From Datura wrightii (lineage: Eukaryota; Streptophyta; Magnoliopsida; Solanales; Solanaceae): 64,000 nucleotides of DNA. The notes below the pieces were generated by a model that saw only the letters and a list, made by a program, of their open reading frames with translations, was not told the origin of the DNA and did not search any database. Numbering within the stretch: the stretch's first letter is position 1; the number at the start of each line of letters is the position of its first letter. Shown here in pieces: positions 47,163 to 58,771 of this stretch. The stretch spans positions 175,713,001 to 175,777,000 of the forward strand of contig JASDFA010000016.1 of NCBI GenBank assembly GCA_035772735.1, read 5' to 3'. The translations under genes were made by a program, and so were the position numbers.

Positions 47163-48402
47163 AGTCTTTAGCCAAAATTACAACATTAAGGCGAGATCGT
47201 ACTTATTTACACAAACAAACAACAAAACATAACAAATCTGCTTAGTGCCTTTGGAGAATTCGACGGTATACATTCCATGTACTACTCACACTTCGTACAG
47301 CTAACCACAATCCTTATCTATCGATAGCATTTTATCCCATAACACTTAGCAAGGAAAAACAAAAGAAAAATTTTAACTACATGATCCTATACAATTCACC
47401 CATTTCTTGCAATTCCAAAAATTTCCTTAACTCAAGAATCCGTCGGTCTTTTAGCATAGTCATAGTTAGCACAATCGACTCATCTCACCCAACATGTACA
47501 ACCTAGCATGAATTTCACTAGTTCAACTCAATTTTTCCATTTCAAACTCAAAGTCAAGCCCTAACTATGATTTTATCAAAAATTCGATTAAGCTATGTAC
47601 TTGTCGAGTTCAAGAAATCACACCATTACTCCGAACATCAATCAACCATAATTCAATTGAATTTAAGCTTAATTTCTACTTAGGGAAAGTGTTGTTCATC
47701 TCACATGTTCAAAATCGAAAATTTTTGACAAGAATTGAAATAGAGTTGAAGAACATACCTTGAATTCGAAGAAGTGACGAAAACTTGATGAAATTCTTGG
47801 CCTAAGTCCGTGTAACGTCGAGGGGGAAGGGGTTTTTTGGAGGTTGGTCGCGGAAGGTATGAGAAATGAGGAAAATAGAGGGGGAATCGGGGTTAAAAAG
47901 TGGGAAATTTGCGCGGGTCACCCGGTGACCCGGTGTGACCCTTCGTGATATACACCTCAACGTGTCACAGAGGATAACGCGAAGCATGCCCTCCGTGACA
48001 CGGAGCTATCGCGTGGGTGTTCTGGAATTTTAAAAATTCCAGATTTACACCTCAACGTGTCACGAAGGGTAACGCGGAGGCCCTCCTCCATGACACGGAG
48101 CCATCGCCCTAGCTCACTGTTTTGCTACTTTTTATTGATTTTCATACCTCGGATTTTCCTCTGCGATCCCTTGCGCATTTATCCTCCATTCAACCTAAAA
48201 TTCATCTTACTATAAGAAATTGGTTAGAATTATAGGATTCACTCAAAATAAAAAATAAGAATAAAAATAAAAACTAACAATTTTGTTGTTAATCAAAAGA
48301 AAGAAAAAGAAAAAGAAATCTATTCAATTTTACAAAGAAAAATTTCACGGGTTGCCTCCCGTGCAGCGCCTGGTTTACCGTCGCAGCTCGACGTCATTCA
48401 GC
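47163..48402 (-). other. pol-ORF3 spacer of B with two hairpins
   Basis: Hairpin arms 47961-47972/47991-48002 and 48056-48067/48086-48097 are degenerate copies of CGTGTCACGGAG/CTCCGTGACACG. The TATTTAAC of A is TTTTTAAC here (about 47895). 48345-48400 holds the conserved GGGTTGCCTCCCGTGCAGCG. No coding sequence. Confidence 0.55.
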
Positions 48403-49875
48403 TCAATCATCTTCTAGGGTGATGGACGTTTTCTCTCGACCACCGTCCTTACCCCAGTAGTGCTTACATCTCTGCCCATTGATTAAGAACGTGGCACTCC
48501 GATCTTCTTTCCACAACTCTACTGCCCCGTGCGGGGTCATTCTCACCACTTCAAATGGCCCTGACCATTTGGACCTCAGCTTTCCTGGAAACAACTTCAA
48601 TCTTGAATTGAAGAGCAATACTTTCTACCCTGGCTCAAAGATACGATGCACCACATGCTTGTCATGCCACCTTTTCATTTTCTCCTTGTAGTACTTGGCA
48701 CTCTCATAAGCATGCCAGAGGAATTCTTCAAGTTCACTGGGTTGCATTAGTCTCTTCTTGCCTGCTAGCTCTAAGTCCATATTCAATTTCCTCATGGCCC
48801 AGAAGGCTCGGTGCTCTAGATCCACCGGCAAATGACAAGCTTTACCATAGACCAATCAGTATGGTGAGGTTCCAATCGGTGTCTTATAAGCAATTATGTA
48901 TGCCCAAAATGCATCATCAAGTTTGCTTGACCAATCATTCCGTTGTGTGTTTACCGTTTTCTGGAGAATCTGCTTCACTTCTCTATTCGACACCTCCACT
49001 TGCCCACTAGTTTGGGGGTGGTATGCTGTTGCCACTTTGTGGCGTACCCCATACTTGGCTAGTAGTTTCTTGAAACTTGCATTGACAAAATGAGCCCCTC
49101 CATCACTGATAATGGCTCGGGGTGTCCCGAACCTAGTGAGAATGTGTTTTTTCACAAATTTTGTTACCACCTTGTTGTCATTCCTGGGGCAAGCTATTGC
49201 TTCCACCCATTTTGATACATAGTCTACAACCACCAAGATGTAACGATTACCAAATGACGGTGGGAGCGGGCCCATGAAATCAATGCCCCATACATCAAAG
49301 GTCTCTACTTCCAGTATATTCTGCAGCGACATCTCTTGTCTTCTACCAATTATTCCTGTACGCTGACATCTATCACACATTTTGACGTATGCCATAGAGT
49401 CTCTGAACAGTGTAGGCCAAAAGAACCTTGACTATAGAACCTTGTGTGTTGTTCGCTCGCCTCCATGGTGACCCCCATACAATGAAGAGTGACAGCTCCT
49501 CAACACCTCTGCAATCTGACTGTTCGGGATGCATCTTCTCATCACCTGATCTGGTCCCTGTTTAAAGAAGTATGGTTCATCCCAAATAATGTGTCGGCAA
49601 TCATGCCTCAATTTCCTTCTCTGTTTATCTGTTGCCTCAGGTGGGTAGACTCCACTCACTAGCAAGTTGACTATGTCTGCGTACCAGGGAACTTCAGCTT
49701 CCCCTACTGCCAAGAGCTGCTCATCCGAGAACTCCCCATTGATGTTATCACCTTCCATCACATGCGATCGGCTCTCCAATCGTGATAAGTGATCTGCCAC
49801 CTGATTTTCGCTCCCCTTTCTGTCCTTAATCTCAAGGTCGAACTCTTGCAACAACAGGATCCATCTAATCAGCAT
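48403..49875 (-). pseudogene. integrase of B (with RNase H end)
   Basis: 49875 down: RNase H tail (LIRWILLLQEFDLEIKDRKG, NQVADHLSRLES), then the INT zinc-binding HHCC region (CHSSLYGGHHGGERTTHKVL ... KMCDRCQR). The core follows with D in VWGIDFMGPLPPSFGN, D in RAIISDGGAHF, and E in QVEVSNREVKQIL. All three DDE residues are present. After it come KACHLPVDLEHRAFWAMRKL, RWHDKHVV, the C-terminal SRLKLFPGKLRSKWSGPFEV, and the end RCKHYWGKDG...TLEDD. Stops: TAG 49432, TGA 48856, TAG 48625, all explainable by C-to-T. No chromodomain, as expected for Athila. INT would insert the cDNA into the genome. Confidence 0.85.
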
Positions 49876-51591
49876 GGGCTTAGCATCCTTCTTGTTAAAT
49901 AGGTACCGAATCGCTCTACTTTTGACCCCACCAAATAGGACCTGAATTTGTCAAATTCAAAAAACCAATGCTAGCATTTCCTTCTCTGTGACTGTGTAAT
50001 TGCTTTGGGCTGTATTCAGCATTTTTCTTGCATAATGGATAGAATGAAAGATTCTATTTTTCCTTTGCCCCAATACAGCTCCCACAGCCACATCACTCGC
50101 ATCACACATCAGTTCAAATGGTTGTCCCCAATTTGAAGAAGTAAGGATTGGTGCTTCTATCAATATCTGCTTCAACTCCTCAAATGCTTTAATACACTCA
50201 TCATCCAACTCAAACTTTACCTCTTTTTCTAACAATCTGCATAATGGTCTAGAAATTTTGGAGAAGTTTCTGATGAACCGTCTGTAGAATCCTGCATGCC
50301 CAAGAAAACTGCGAACACCTTTCACCGACACAAGTGGTGGCAACCTCTCAATAACTTTGATCTTAGCACGATCGACTTCCAACCCCTTTCGAGACACTTT
50401 GTGGCCAAGGACAATACCCTCCTTAACTAGGAAGTGGCATTTCTCCCAGTTTAATACAAGGTTGGATTCCTCGCAGCAAGCCAGCACCCTGTCAAGATTC
50501 TGCAAACAAGTAGCAAACGAATTACCGAAAACAGAAAAGTCATCCATGAATACCTCAAAAAAATCCTCCACCATGTCGTGGAAAATAGCCATCATGCATC
50601 TCTGGAATGTGGCGGGTGCATTGCATAACCCAAATGGCATCCGCCTAAAAGCATATGTCCCATAAGGACAGGTGAAAGTAGTCTTCTCTTGGTCCTCCGG
50701 AGCTATGGCTATTTGGTTATAACCAGAGTACCCATCAAGGAAACAATACTATTCCTGTCCATCCAACCTATCCAATATTTGATCAATGAACGGGATAGGA
50801 TAATGATCTTTCCTTGTGGCTTCATTCAGCTTTCTATAGTCCATGCAAATCCGCCAGCCTATGTCGGTCCGTGTAGGAATCAACTCATTTTTCTCATTGG
50901 TGACCACGGTCATCCCTCCTTTCTTTGGAATGCACTGAATGTGGCTGACCCATTCACTGTCTGAAATCGGGTAGACCACACCTGCATCAAGCCACTTAAT
51001 TATTTTTTTCCTAACCACATCCTTCATTGCTGGATTTAGCCTTCGTTGCGGCTGAACGATTGGTTTTTCTCCTGTCTCCATGAAAATCTTGTGTGTGCAA
51101 AAAGCTGGATTGATACCCTGAATATCTGACATTTGCCAACCCATTGCTTTCTTCCTTTTTCTGAGGACACCCAATGCTTCCTTCTCCTGTGCCTCCGTCA
51201 ATTCTGCGGAGATGATGACTGGTAAAGTCTCATCTTTCCCCAAAAAGACATATTTTAAATGGGGAGGCAATTCTTTCAATTCCAGCTTCGGTGCCTCCTC
51301 AATGGATGGTTTCGGCAACGGTTCTAGGGACCTCATCAAGGATTGAAATTCCTGTCTCCTCGGATGCCTTTGTGACTCATTCAACATTTGGACCACCTCA
51401 TAGGCGTCTCTATCTCCAAAATGATCGGAGTGCATCAACCCTCTTTCCAATGGGTCTTGAGATTTAACAATCTGACGAATTTCTTCTTGTTCAACCACAC
51501 TGATTTCTAATAGCTCCTCATGTATGGCCGACAGTTTCATGGCTTTAAACAAATCAAATACCTCAATCTTGTCGTGTGCTCGCATGGTTAG
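49876..51591 (-). pseudogene. reverse transcriptase and RNase H of B
   Basis: 51585-50749: pre-RT linker and RT fingers (ELKELPPHLKYVFLGKDETL, KKIIKWLDAGVVYPISDSEW, VSHIQCIPKKGGMTVVTNEK, GWRICMDYRKLNEATRKDHY). TAG at 50749 replaces a residue expected to be Tyr, a transversion unlike the other stops. Downstream: TTFTCPYGTYAFRRMPFG, catalytic EVFMDDFSVFGNS (near 50541), REKCHF equivalent WEKCHFLVKEGIVLGHKVS, thumb RSFLGHAGFYRRFIRNFSK. RNase H starts FELMCDASDVAVGAVLGQ. An extra T near 49957 shifts the frame (LALVF then stop), and a small deletion removes the TDH catalytic segment before AIRYLFNKKDAKP. This is the likely type of enzyme source for A, though this copy is dead. Confidence 0.85.
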
Positions 51592-52221
51592 CTACCCTGC
51601 AGCTACATCAATCAGCGCTTTCCCGGTCGCCAAGAAGGGACGTCCCAAAATAAATGGGACTTCCGCGTTTGGCTCAAAATCCAGCATGACGAAATCTACC
51701 GAGAAGATAAGGGAGCCCACTTGCACCAGCACATCCTCCACAATGCCATCAGGTCTGGCTAAGGACCGATCCGCTAGTTGCAAGATCACTGTTGTTGGTC
51801 TAGGACTCCCTAGACCCAACTTCTGGAATATCGATGAAGGCATCAAATTAATGCTCGCTCCCAAATCACATAATCCGCGAGCTCAGATACTCTGCCCAAT
51901 TGTAATTTGTATAGTAAAGCTCCCAGGATCTTTGAGCTTTGTGGGCAGTCGGTGTTGTATCCGGGAAGTGCACTCCTCCGTGAGAGATACCGTAGCATAC
52001 TCAGTCAACCAACTTTTGATTGCCACGATGTCCTTAATGTACTTTGCATATTTCGGCACTCCCTGCAAAACATCAACAAGAGGTAAGTTAATATGTACCT
52101 GTTTCAGCACCTCCATGAATTTCTTGAAACACGCCTCTTCCTTGTGTTTCTTTAATCTTTGAGGGAACGGGGGTGGTGGCCTTTCTGATTCAGCTTCCTT
52201 TTTCTTCCCCCTCTCATCACT
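51592..52221 (-). pseudogene. protease of B
   Basis: MEVLKQVHINLPLVDVLQGV at 52116, KDPGSFTIQITIGQSI, then TGA at 51883 (CGA in A), then the aspartic-protease motif in CDLGASINLMPSSIF and FILGRPFLATGKALIDVAAG, ending at TAG 51592 (CAG in A). Otherwise the reading frame is intact and very similar to A. Would cleave the Gag-Pol precursor. Confidence 0.85.
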
Positions 52222-53755
52222 CTACTCCCTCTCAACTTCAACTGCTCCTGATTGTTGAGGTGGTCTTTCTCGTTCCACCTCTTTAAGCTGCAAACCACTC
52301 CTTGTGGTCACCACATTCACCTGCTTGGGGTTGGGATCCGTGTCGCTCGGAAGTCCTCCTCTAGGCCTAGTGTTTTGGGATCCATCAAATTGCCCAAATT
52401 GATATTCATGTGCCTTAGTAGCTAATTGGTTGTTCTTCACCTCGGCTGCCAATTTCACATAGTCAGCCTGCAATTGAGCTTGGTTAGCTATCATTGTCTT
52501 GAACATCTCCTCAATGCTGGGTGATGGTGGTGGAGGAGGTGCATTGTTGTTTCTATATTGTGCTTGATAGTTCTGCTGCCCTCCTTGATTCCTCTGCGCC
52601 CCCTGACTTGAACTTTGCCCCTGATGGTTGTTGCTACCCCAATAGAAATTAGGGTGATTCCTCCAGTTGGAATTGTAGCTGTTACCATACTGTTGATGGT
52701 TGTTCCTCTGTACATTTCCCACAAAGTTCACTGAGTCAGGATTTGCTCCACAACACTCAGCTGAGTGCTCACTACTCCTGCACACTTCACACCAAATTTG
52801 TTGCACTACATTCACTGGGGCTTGAGTCTGGTTCATTGTCATATTGTTGAAGTGGGTGTTGAGTTGATTCTGTAAAGCAGCTATTTGTGCAGCAATAGCT
52901 GTAAAACCATCCACTTCTAGAACTCCTGCTGCTTTCCTTGTTCCACCTCTTGACGAATCAGCATTCCACTCCAGATTTCCCTGCGAAATACGATTTAACA
53001 AGGTATACAGCTCCTCATAAGTTTTCTCCAATGCCTGTCCCCCAGCTGCTGAGTCTAGCAAGATTTTTGTGTGGGGTTCCAAACCCTCTATAAAAGTGTG
53101 CACTATTGGATTGATGATGATGTGGACAATCCCGCAACATGGACTTGAATCTCTCCCAATCCTGATATAGATTCTCCCCATCTCTCTGTTTGAAACTTAG
53201 AATTTGACTTCTAAGTCTTGCTATTTTACCGGATGGAAAAAATCGTATCAAGAATTTCCTTACAAGATCATCCCACGTAGTAATAGAATTTGGTGGCTCA
53301 GCTTTGAACCACCTCTTCGCTTCTTCCAATAGTGAAAATGGGAACAATGTAAGCCTGACATAATCTGATGACACTCCAGCGGGGATGTAAGTGTCACTTA
53401 TCTCCAAAAAATTTTGGAGATGCTGCTGTGGATCCTCATGAGGGAGACCTGTGAACTGCCCGCTGGTGTGCAGCAATTGCACCATGCTTTGTTTGAGCTC
53501 GAATATCCCTCCTGACTCAGGTTTGCGGATGCTAGATGTGACATTGTTAGCATGTGGGATTGCCACCTCGCGAACCGGCCTAGCTGCCATCTCCTCGGGC
53601 ACTAACATTTCCCTTACTACTGGTGGATTCTGTTGTTGCTCCATGATTGTTTGTCTGAGCAACTGCAGCTTTTTCTCTAGAGCTTCTCTCCACTGACGAT
53701 GAAATTGTCTTTCAGGCTCTAAATATGAGTCCACCAGCTCCTTATCTCTTGCCAG
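52222..53755 (-). pseudogene. gag of B
   Basis: Same domain order as A: N-terminal LEPERQFHRQWREALEKKLQ, capsid (FELKQSMVQLLHTSGQFTGL, RWFKAEPPNSITTWDDLVRK), knuckle CEVCRSSEHSAECC, Asn/Gln-rich spacer, MFKTMIANQAQLQADYVKLA. An 8 bp deletion near 53104, within a segment reading caccagcacatc in A, shifts the frame. TAG at 52222 ends the frame where A has CAA. As in A no ATG covers the conserved N-terminus; TGA-ACA-CTG precedes it, with CTG at 53755-53753 and GTG at 53734. Confidence 0.85.
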
Positions 53756-53864
53756 TGTTCAAAAGAGATTATATCTGCGAAATACAGGCTAAGACCAAGT
53801 TGTCAACACTTAAGAAAAAAAATATAGTAAATTTACACTTAAGAAAAATTTCACCAATTGCCAG

Positions 53865-53882
53865 TCCCCAGCAACGGCGCCA
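53865..53882 (-). other. primer-binding site of B (tRNA-Asp)
   Basis: Plus strand TCCCCAGCAACGGCGCCA, one mismatch to the tRNA-Asp 3' end, six bases from the LTR edge at 53889. Confidence 0.85.
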
Positions 53883-53888
53883 AAAACT

Positions 53889-55282
53889 TGTTCGGCTGTC
53901 TTCTTTAGTGTAATTACTACACGCAAGTGCACGTGGTCGAACAAGTAGTAAAGTGGCTTAAGTAAGCCAAGTATCGACCCCACAGGGACTGGGCTAGGGT
54001 GCAATCCACTCAAGTGTCCCTATATTTTAACTCTAAAATTGCAGACAACAGTGTGAAAAAGAGTTTGGTATTTTGGTTTCTAATTTTATGCTAATTATAA
54101 ATGAATATACAAGTTGAGTCTGAACTATGAATATGAGCATGCTGAGGTTAAATGAACATGTAGAGAAACTAATTATCGATACAATGGTTGGTTAATCTTT
54201 CCTCCGGTTGCTAGTCAAGAATTATTGCCAATGGATTAAAACTCTCGTATTTAACCCAACATAAGAATCATGAACTGTCCACCTACATTTCTGTGATTAA
54301 ATGAAATTCATGTTCTAGCCATACAAAACCGATTCCTTAATTGACTAATACGACTTTCAGGTATATTTCTATCCTGAAGGTAAATCAATTCCCAATTTTC
54401 CCAAACCAAGAAGAGATCATATCCTATTGATTCACAACTTTCCAATTTCTTGCTCTCTCGAGTGAAACCGAACTTTTTAGATGTACATTAACGTTGGCCA
54501 CACATCAATGCAGTAAGAACAAGAATTAATAGAACAACCATGGAAGAAAAGATGAAAAACCCAATTGATCAATACTACATTTCAATACAATTGTTCTTAA
54601 CCTCAGCAAGAAGAGGAATTAGCCACTCATTTGTGGATTAAACATCGTTAAATGAGTGTTAAACATACAAGCAATTGAATTGAAGAAGAAGGAGATAGAG
54701 AAAAATCCTAATAATTTCGTCCCCTCAACTGCCTGTAATCCACGTTCTTGCTCCACCCAGTCAGAATAATTAAAAATGAACCTAAGTGTTCTATTTATAC
54801 TAGTGGGAATTATTCCCAGAATAACAAGCAACGTGTCACGGAGTGCATCGCGAAGCACTGCCTCCGTGACACGCCACTGACGTGGACCCTTACTGGAAAT
54901 TGATTGTCCGGGTACTAAAGCCCAACGTGGCATGGCGTGTAATGCGGGGCTAGGCCAACGTGCCATGGCCCCAACGCGCACCTTCACTGGAATTTGGCGA
55001 AAATTCCCTCTCCTGGCAGAAGGCATCCGCGATGGCAGCGTGACACGGCTCCATCGCGGAGCCCCTTTAAATTGTGCCTTCCAATGCTTTTTCCATTGCT
55101 AACATCCGAGTCCAACCTTGATCTCTCCCAACACGCATTTTAGCTTCCCAAAATTATATTTCACCTGCAAAACAATGCTAATCATGTTGGTTAGTATAAA
55201 TTCACATTTTATTATCAATCACATGAGAGTGTATAAACATTGATAGATAAACAAGGCTAAAATGACACATTTAAGTATCCCT
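53889..55282 (-). repeat. 5' LTR of B, outer end truncated
   Basis: 1394 bp. TATA (minus) 54799-54792, hairpin arms 54832-54843 and 54862-54873. The plus-strand end reads GTATCCCT and then the target duplication GGAAG, whereas the 3' LTR continues TGGGCATATAAATTTTCCCA then AGATCA. The TG start of the LTR (on the minus strand) is therefore absent. Confidence 0.85.
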
Positions 55283-55594
55283 GGAAGCTGAAGCGGATAT
55301 GATGGCTAAATACCCTCACCTGTTCCCTACTAGCTTAGTTTTAGTTTGAAGTATCAGTTTTTCCCTAATTCTCTAAACAATTTCCATGTTCAGTTCATGT
55401 GTACAAGTTTGAGTTATGTTATAATAGATGTATGTGATGTCTGAATTCGGTTCAGCTATGTAGTTCTTTTCGGAGGTAGTCATTTTGTCAATTTTCGGTT
55501 TAAATGATCAGCATCTGCATATGATGATTGCATGTTTCTACATTTTCTGTGTGTTTCTAACATTCGAGGACAAATTTCCCCAAGGGGGAGATAT
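55283..55594 (+). pseudogene. chromodomain tail, 3' spacer and PPT of E
   Basis: Continues the E reading frame after B: GAAGCTGAAGCGGATATG gives EAEADM, then MAKYPHLFPTSLV and a TAG at about 55337. Some 250 bp of untranslated sequence follows, ending ATTCGAGGACAAATTTCCC and the PPT GGGGGAGATAT just before the 3' LTR. Confidence 0.85.
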
Positions 55595-57894
55595 TGTTAT
55601 ACTACGAAAACTTAAAGATCAGGCCTGAGAGTTAAAATGGGGAAAAATGTGAGATTGGTGTTGCAGGTACAGGACGAGTCGTGACAACTCGAGTCATCAG
55701 GTGATTTCTGGGGAGACCAGTGAAGAGCAGGGAAGTTTTGAAGAGAAGGTTCCCCACGGGCATGGCAACAACTCGTGGTCAGACCCCACGAGTCGTCAGG
55801 CCAGCCATGGGGTGGGTTAGAAGGAAGGAAGGAGAAATTAAGGCAGTGTACCTAACAGAAGCCGACCACAACTCATTGGATGAGGTAACGAGTCGTGGTA
55901 TAAGTCGTGGCGTAATTTATGTGTAAAGTGAAGTAATTGAGGCAGTGTACTTGACAAGCTAGGCAATGAGTCGTTGCCAAGGACCACAATCCATCAGGTC
56001 GTCTGTTTGGACTGCCTGGCAATATTTTCCTGCGAATTTAGTAAGGGTATTTTCGTAATTCCTAAGTTATTTAGAGCTATAATACATCATTTAAGGATTG
56101 TTTTAGTGGGTTTTAAGAGGGGAAAACCTATTATGAGTTATTTCACTCTATGCATGCAAACTTCAGAGGTTGAAAGGTTATTTAGAGCAAGTCATCAAGG
56201 TTTCCATCCAATTTCTTCTTGGATAATCAAAGATTTGGTGGAATCAATCCCTTCCAGCTATGTAGGGTCATGAGTGGGTGTCTCCTTCCACACCCATGCC
56301 CAATTTCTATCTACATAGAACAAACTCCTATGATCAAGTTATGGGGTTTTCACCCTATTGCATAATTCTTCAATTTCTATTCATGGGTACGATTAGATTA
56401 TGTTTCTATTGATGAATTGTGAAGCATGGGCAGATTTTAATTTGTTTTCAATCAAAATTGTGTTTTCTAGTTTTATGAAATTTAAGGCCCATGGATGAGA
56501 AATGCATGAAAGAAGAGAATGATGATGAATGTATGATGATGATGAGATTTGATGATGAAAAGCATGTTTCTAAAGCTACCCATGATTATGCTATTGTTTT
56601 CAAAATAAATTGAGTAGATCCAAGCATGATAAAGTTTTGGGCAAAGCTCTTATATCGAGTATGATGATGTAGTATCTCTAAAGTAAGCTTACCACAAGGT
56701 TTTGGAGTAAAGACTCCCACTTATCTTTGAGCTTGTGGTATGTTTCTAAATATGTCTTCTCATATACATGAATTCACAATTAAGATGTATGTTATTATTG
56801 AGCTTCATTTTCATATGATGTTGAGTTTATACATAATTTTATCTTGAGCTTCATCGATAGACGATGTTGAGATTTGTTATATAGATATAGTGCAATGCAT
56901 GTTTTGGTAGAAGAGTCTAGCACCGAGCGGGCTAAGTGTCGATCAACCTATCCCCTAGAACAATGTGCCAACGTAGGTTGATACTATTATATTATTGGGA
57001 CCTCCCTTGTGACCTATCCCTGGCCCTAATGGCCCATGAGCTTGATATCGATATCATAGTAGCATCCTTATCCCTAGCAAGGTTTTGGACGGTTGTGCCC
57101 ACTTGTATGTGATAGTCGGGACCACATAAGGTCTATCGTGGTATGTCGATAAGTAACGAGTCTCCCACGGTCTACATGATTCAGATTTGCATATTCATTA
57201 CTCATGGTTATTATTTTATACATGCACGTTCTAGAAGCAAGGTTTGACTCATTGTTCAGCTTTTCTCATAAATGTCATACTTCAGCTTGAGTCATTCGAG
57301 TCAGTTATGATGTTATGAATCTATGTATAGTCATGTCATGTAAATTTTATGATTTTAGAAAGAATGCATGCCAACCCTCCTCTCAGATTTGAAATCTTAT
57401 GATATGATATGTAATTCTTTAAATGATTTACTTTACTTGAGCAGTTTTACTTACCTTTCATACTCGATACATTAAACATACTGACAACATACTTTCTATG
57501 TTGTATCATTTCATGATATAGGACCCATCTCTCAGGTTCAGCCCCACTCTTAGGTAGTTCATGAGAGTTAACGTATGCTTGTTTGTGAGTCTTCATCTTC
57601 CAAGGACCAGACTATCTGTCTTTCTGTATGTATTTCAGTTTTCAACTTGTTGAGTTAGCTGGGGTCTTGTCCCATCAACTCGTCATGATTAGAGGCTTTT
57701 CAGACATTTGTATGTATTCAGTTTCAGATGCTTATTCTGATGTTATGTTGAGTTAGACTTCCGATGAGTTTTTATTGTTGATTCTTCGGTATATTGATTG
57801 AGTTAGATGTATGCTTGTGCCATGGGTCGACTTGGGGTATCTTAGGGTCCCTTGTCCCATGTCTAGGATCCGGGCCCCCGTTCGGGTCGTGACA
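55595..57894 (+). repeat. 3' LTR of E
   Basis: 2300 bp, TGTTATACTACGAAAAC to CGTTCGGGTCGTGACA. Shows many scattered differences from 36262-38562, so E is clearly older than A. Confidence 0.9.
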
Positions 57895-58771
57895 GATACC
57901 TAGGTACAAGTGTCCGTGAGTGGCTAGGTTAAGATAAAACTGTCTACGAGGCTATGAATCGCTTAGAGAAGTCTTATGAAATCTGAACAGGCCAAGTTAA
58001 TGTCTAAGGATCTAGAACCATAGTAGTACAGTATTACCTTCAAGCAAAGAATTATAGTAAGCTGCCTGTGGAAGGTTAGGGTTGACTGCTTAGGAGCATG
58101 TCCGAGTAGTAGCAGTCCTACAGTCAATCTAAGCTAGGGAACTAAATAGTTGGTTTCCTACGACCTTACAATTCTCTTATGAGCTATCATTTTCCTAGCA
58201 TGACATTCAGAGTATTGTTTAGGCCACTCAAGACCTTGCTTTATTCCGTCTAGACCATTAGAAATTATGATCACTGCCAAGACCCCTATATTAGATGTAG
58301 GCACACAGGGTGTGCCTGTTGGCAGCTATAAAGACTAATCTAGGGGCGAGTAGGGGCCGTCTTAGGCCTTAAGAGCCAGATACGCCTTTTGAATGGCTAG
58401 ATTGAGACAAAAATGTAGTGTATCGGTTGGGATTGACTCTACATAGGATAGCCTTCCGTTGACCAACTTTAGGGTTGCTAATTGTGTCATCACCTACGGG
58501 GCTATTGATCACTCAGAGGAGCTATATAATGTTGCTCACAGGAGCTATGTGACGTCCCAAGGGACTATATTCAGGACCAAGGGCAATATTATAGTCCATC
58601 CATGAATAGACTTCTACTTTTATGTTGTATCGGCATCCCTGACCCTCCATTAAGCCTTGTGTGCCCAGGGTGTAGTTACAGGAGCCCAATGAGCTTAGAC
58701 ACAGTTACAGTAGTCCAGCGAGCTCAGTTGCAGGCCAAAAAGGCAGGTAGGTTGGCTATAGGTGTCAGTAG
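57895..58771 (+). repeat. LTR fragment F, right part (J family)
   Basis: Aligns with J from about 9385 to 10230 (AGGTTGGCTA then CAGTAG at the cut). Interrupted by C after CAGTAG; J continues AGTCATATAAC at that point. Confidence 0.75.

Larger units (their letters stand above)
42631..55282 (-). mobile_element. Athila element B, near complete
   Basis: 12652 bp in minus orientation, flanked by GGAAG (42626-42630 and 55283-55287). Order: 5' LTR (53889-55282), PBS, gag, PR, RT, RNase H, INT, hairpin spacer, ORF3, untranslated region, PPT, 3' LTR (42631-44049). All Athila domains are represented but broken by stops, an 8 bp gag deletion and RNase H lesions. The outer end of its 5' LTR lacks 26 bp relative to the 3' LTR although the target duplication is perfect. 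Confidence 0.9.
36262..57894 (+). mobile_element. Tekay-type chromovirus E (with B nested inside)
   Basis: LTRs at 36262-38562 (2301 bp) and 55595-57894 (2300 bp), start TGTTATAC and end GGTCGTGACA. PBS for tRNA-iMet, gag, protease, RT and RNase H are present. The first two thirds of INT are missing, and the chromodomain is split by B. Internal order and PPT are canonical for Del/Tekay. Flanks ACTAT and GATAC are not a clear target duplication. All ORFs contain stops. Confidence 0.9.

Noticed and set aside
51524..52162. 212-codon plus-strand ORF
   Set aside because: Exactly antisense to the protease of B; the equivalent at 20133-20591 is antisense to the protease of A. Shadow ORFs.
36257..57899. 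Target duplication for E
   Set aside because: Flanks ACTAT and GATAC do not match convincingly; recorded as unclear.
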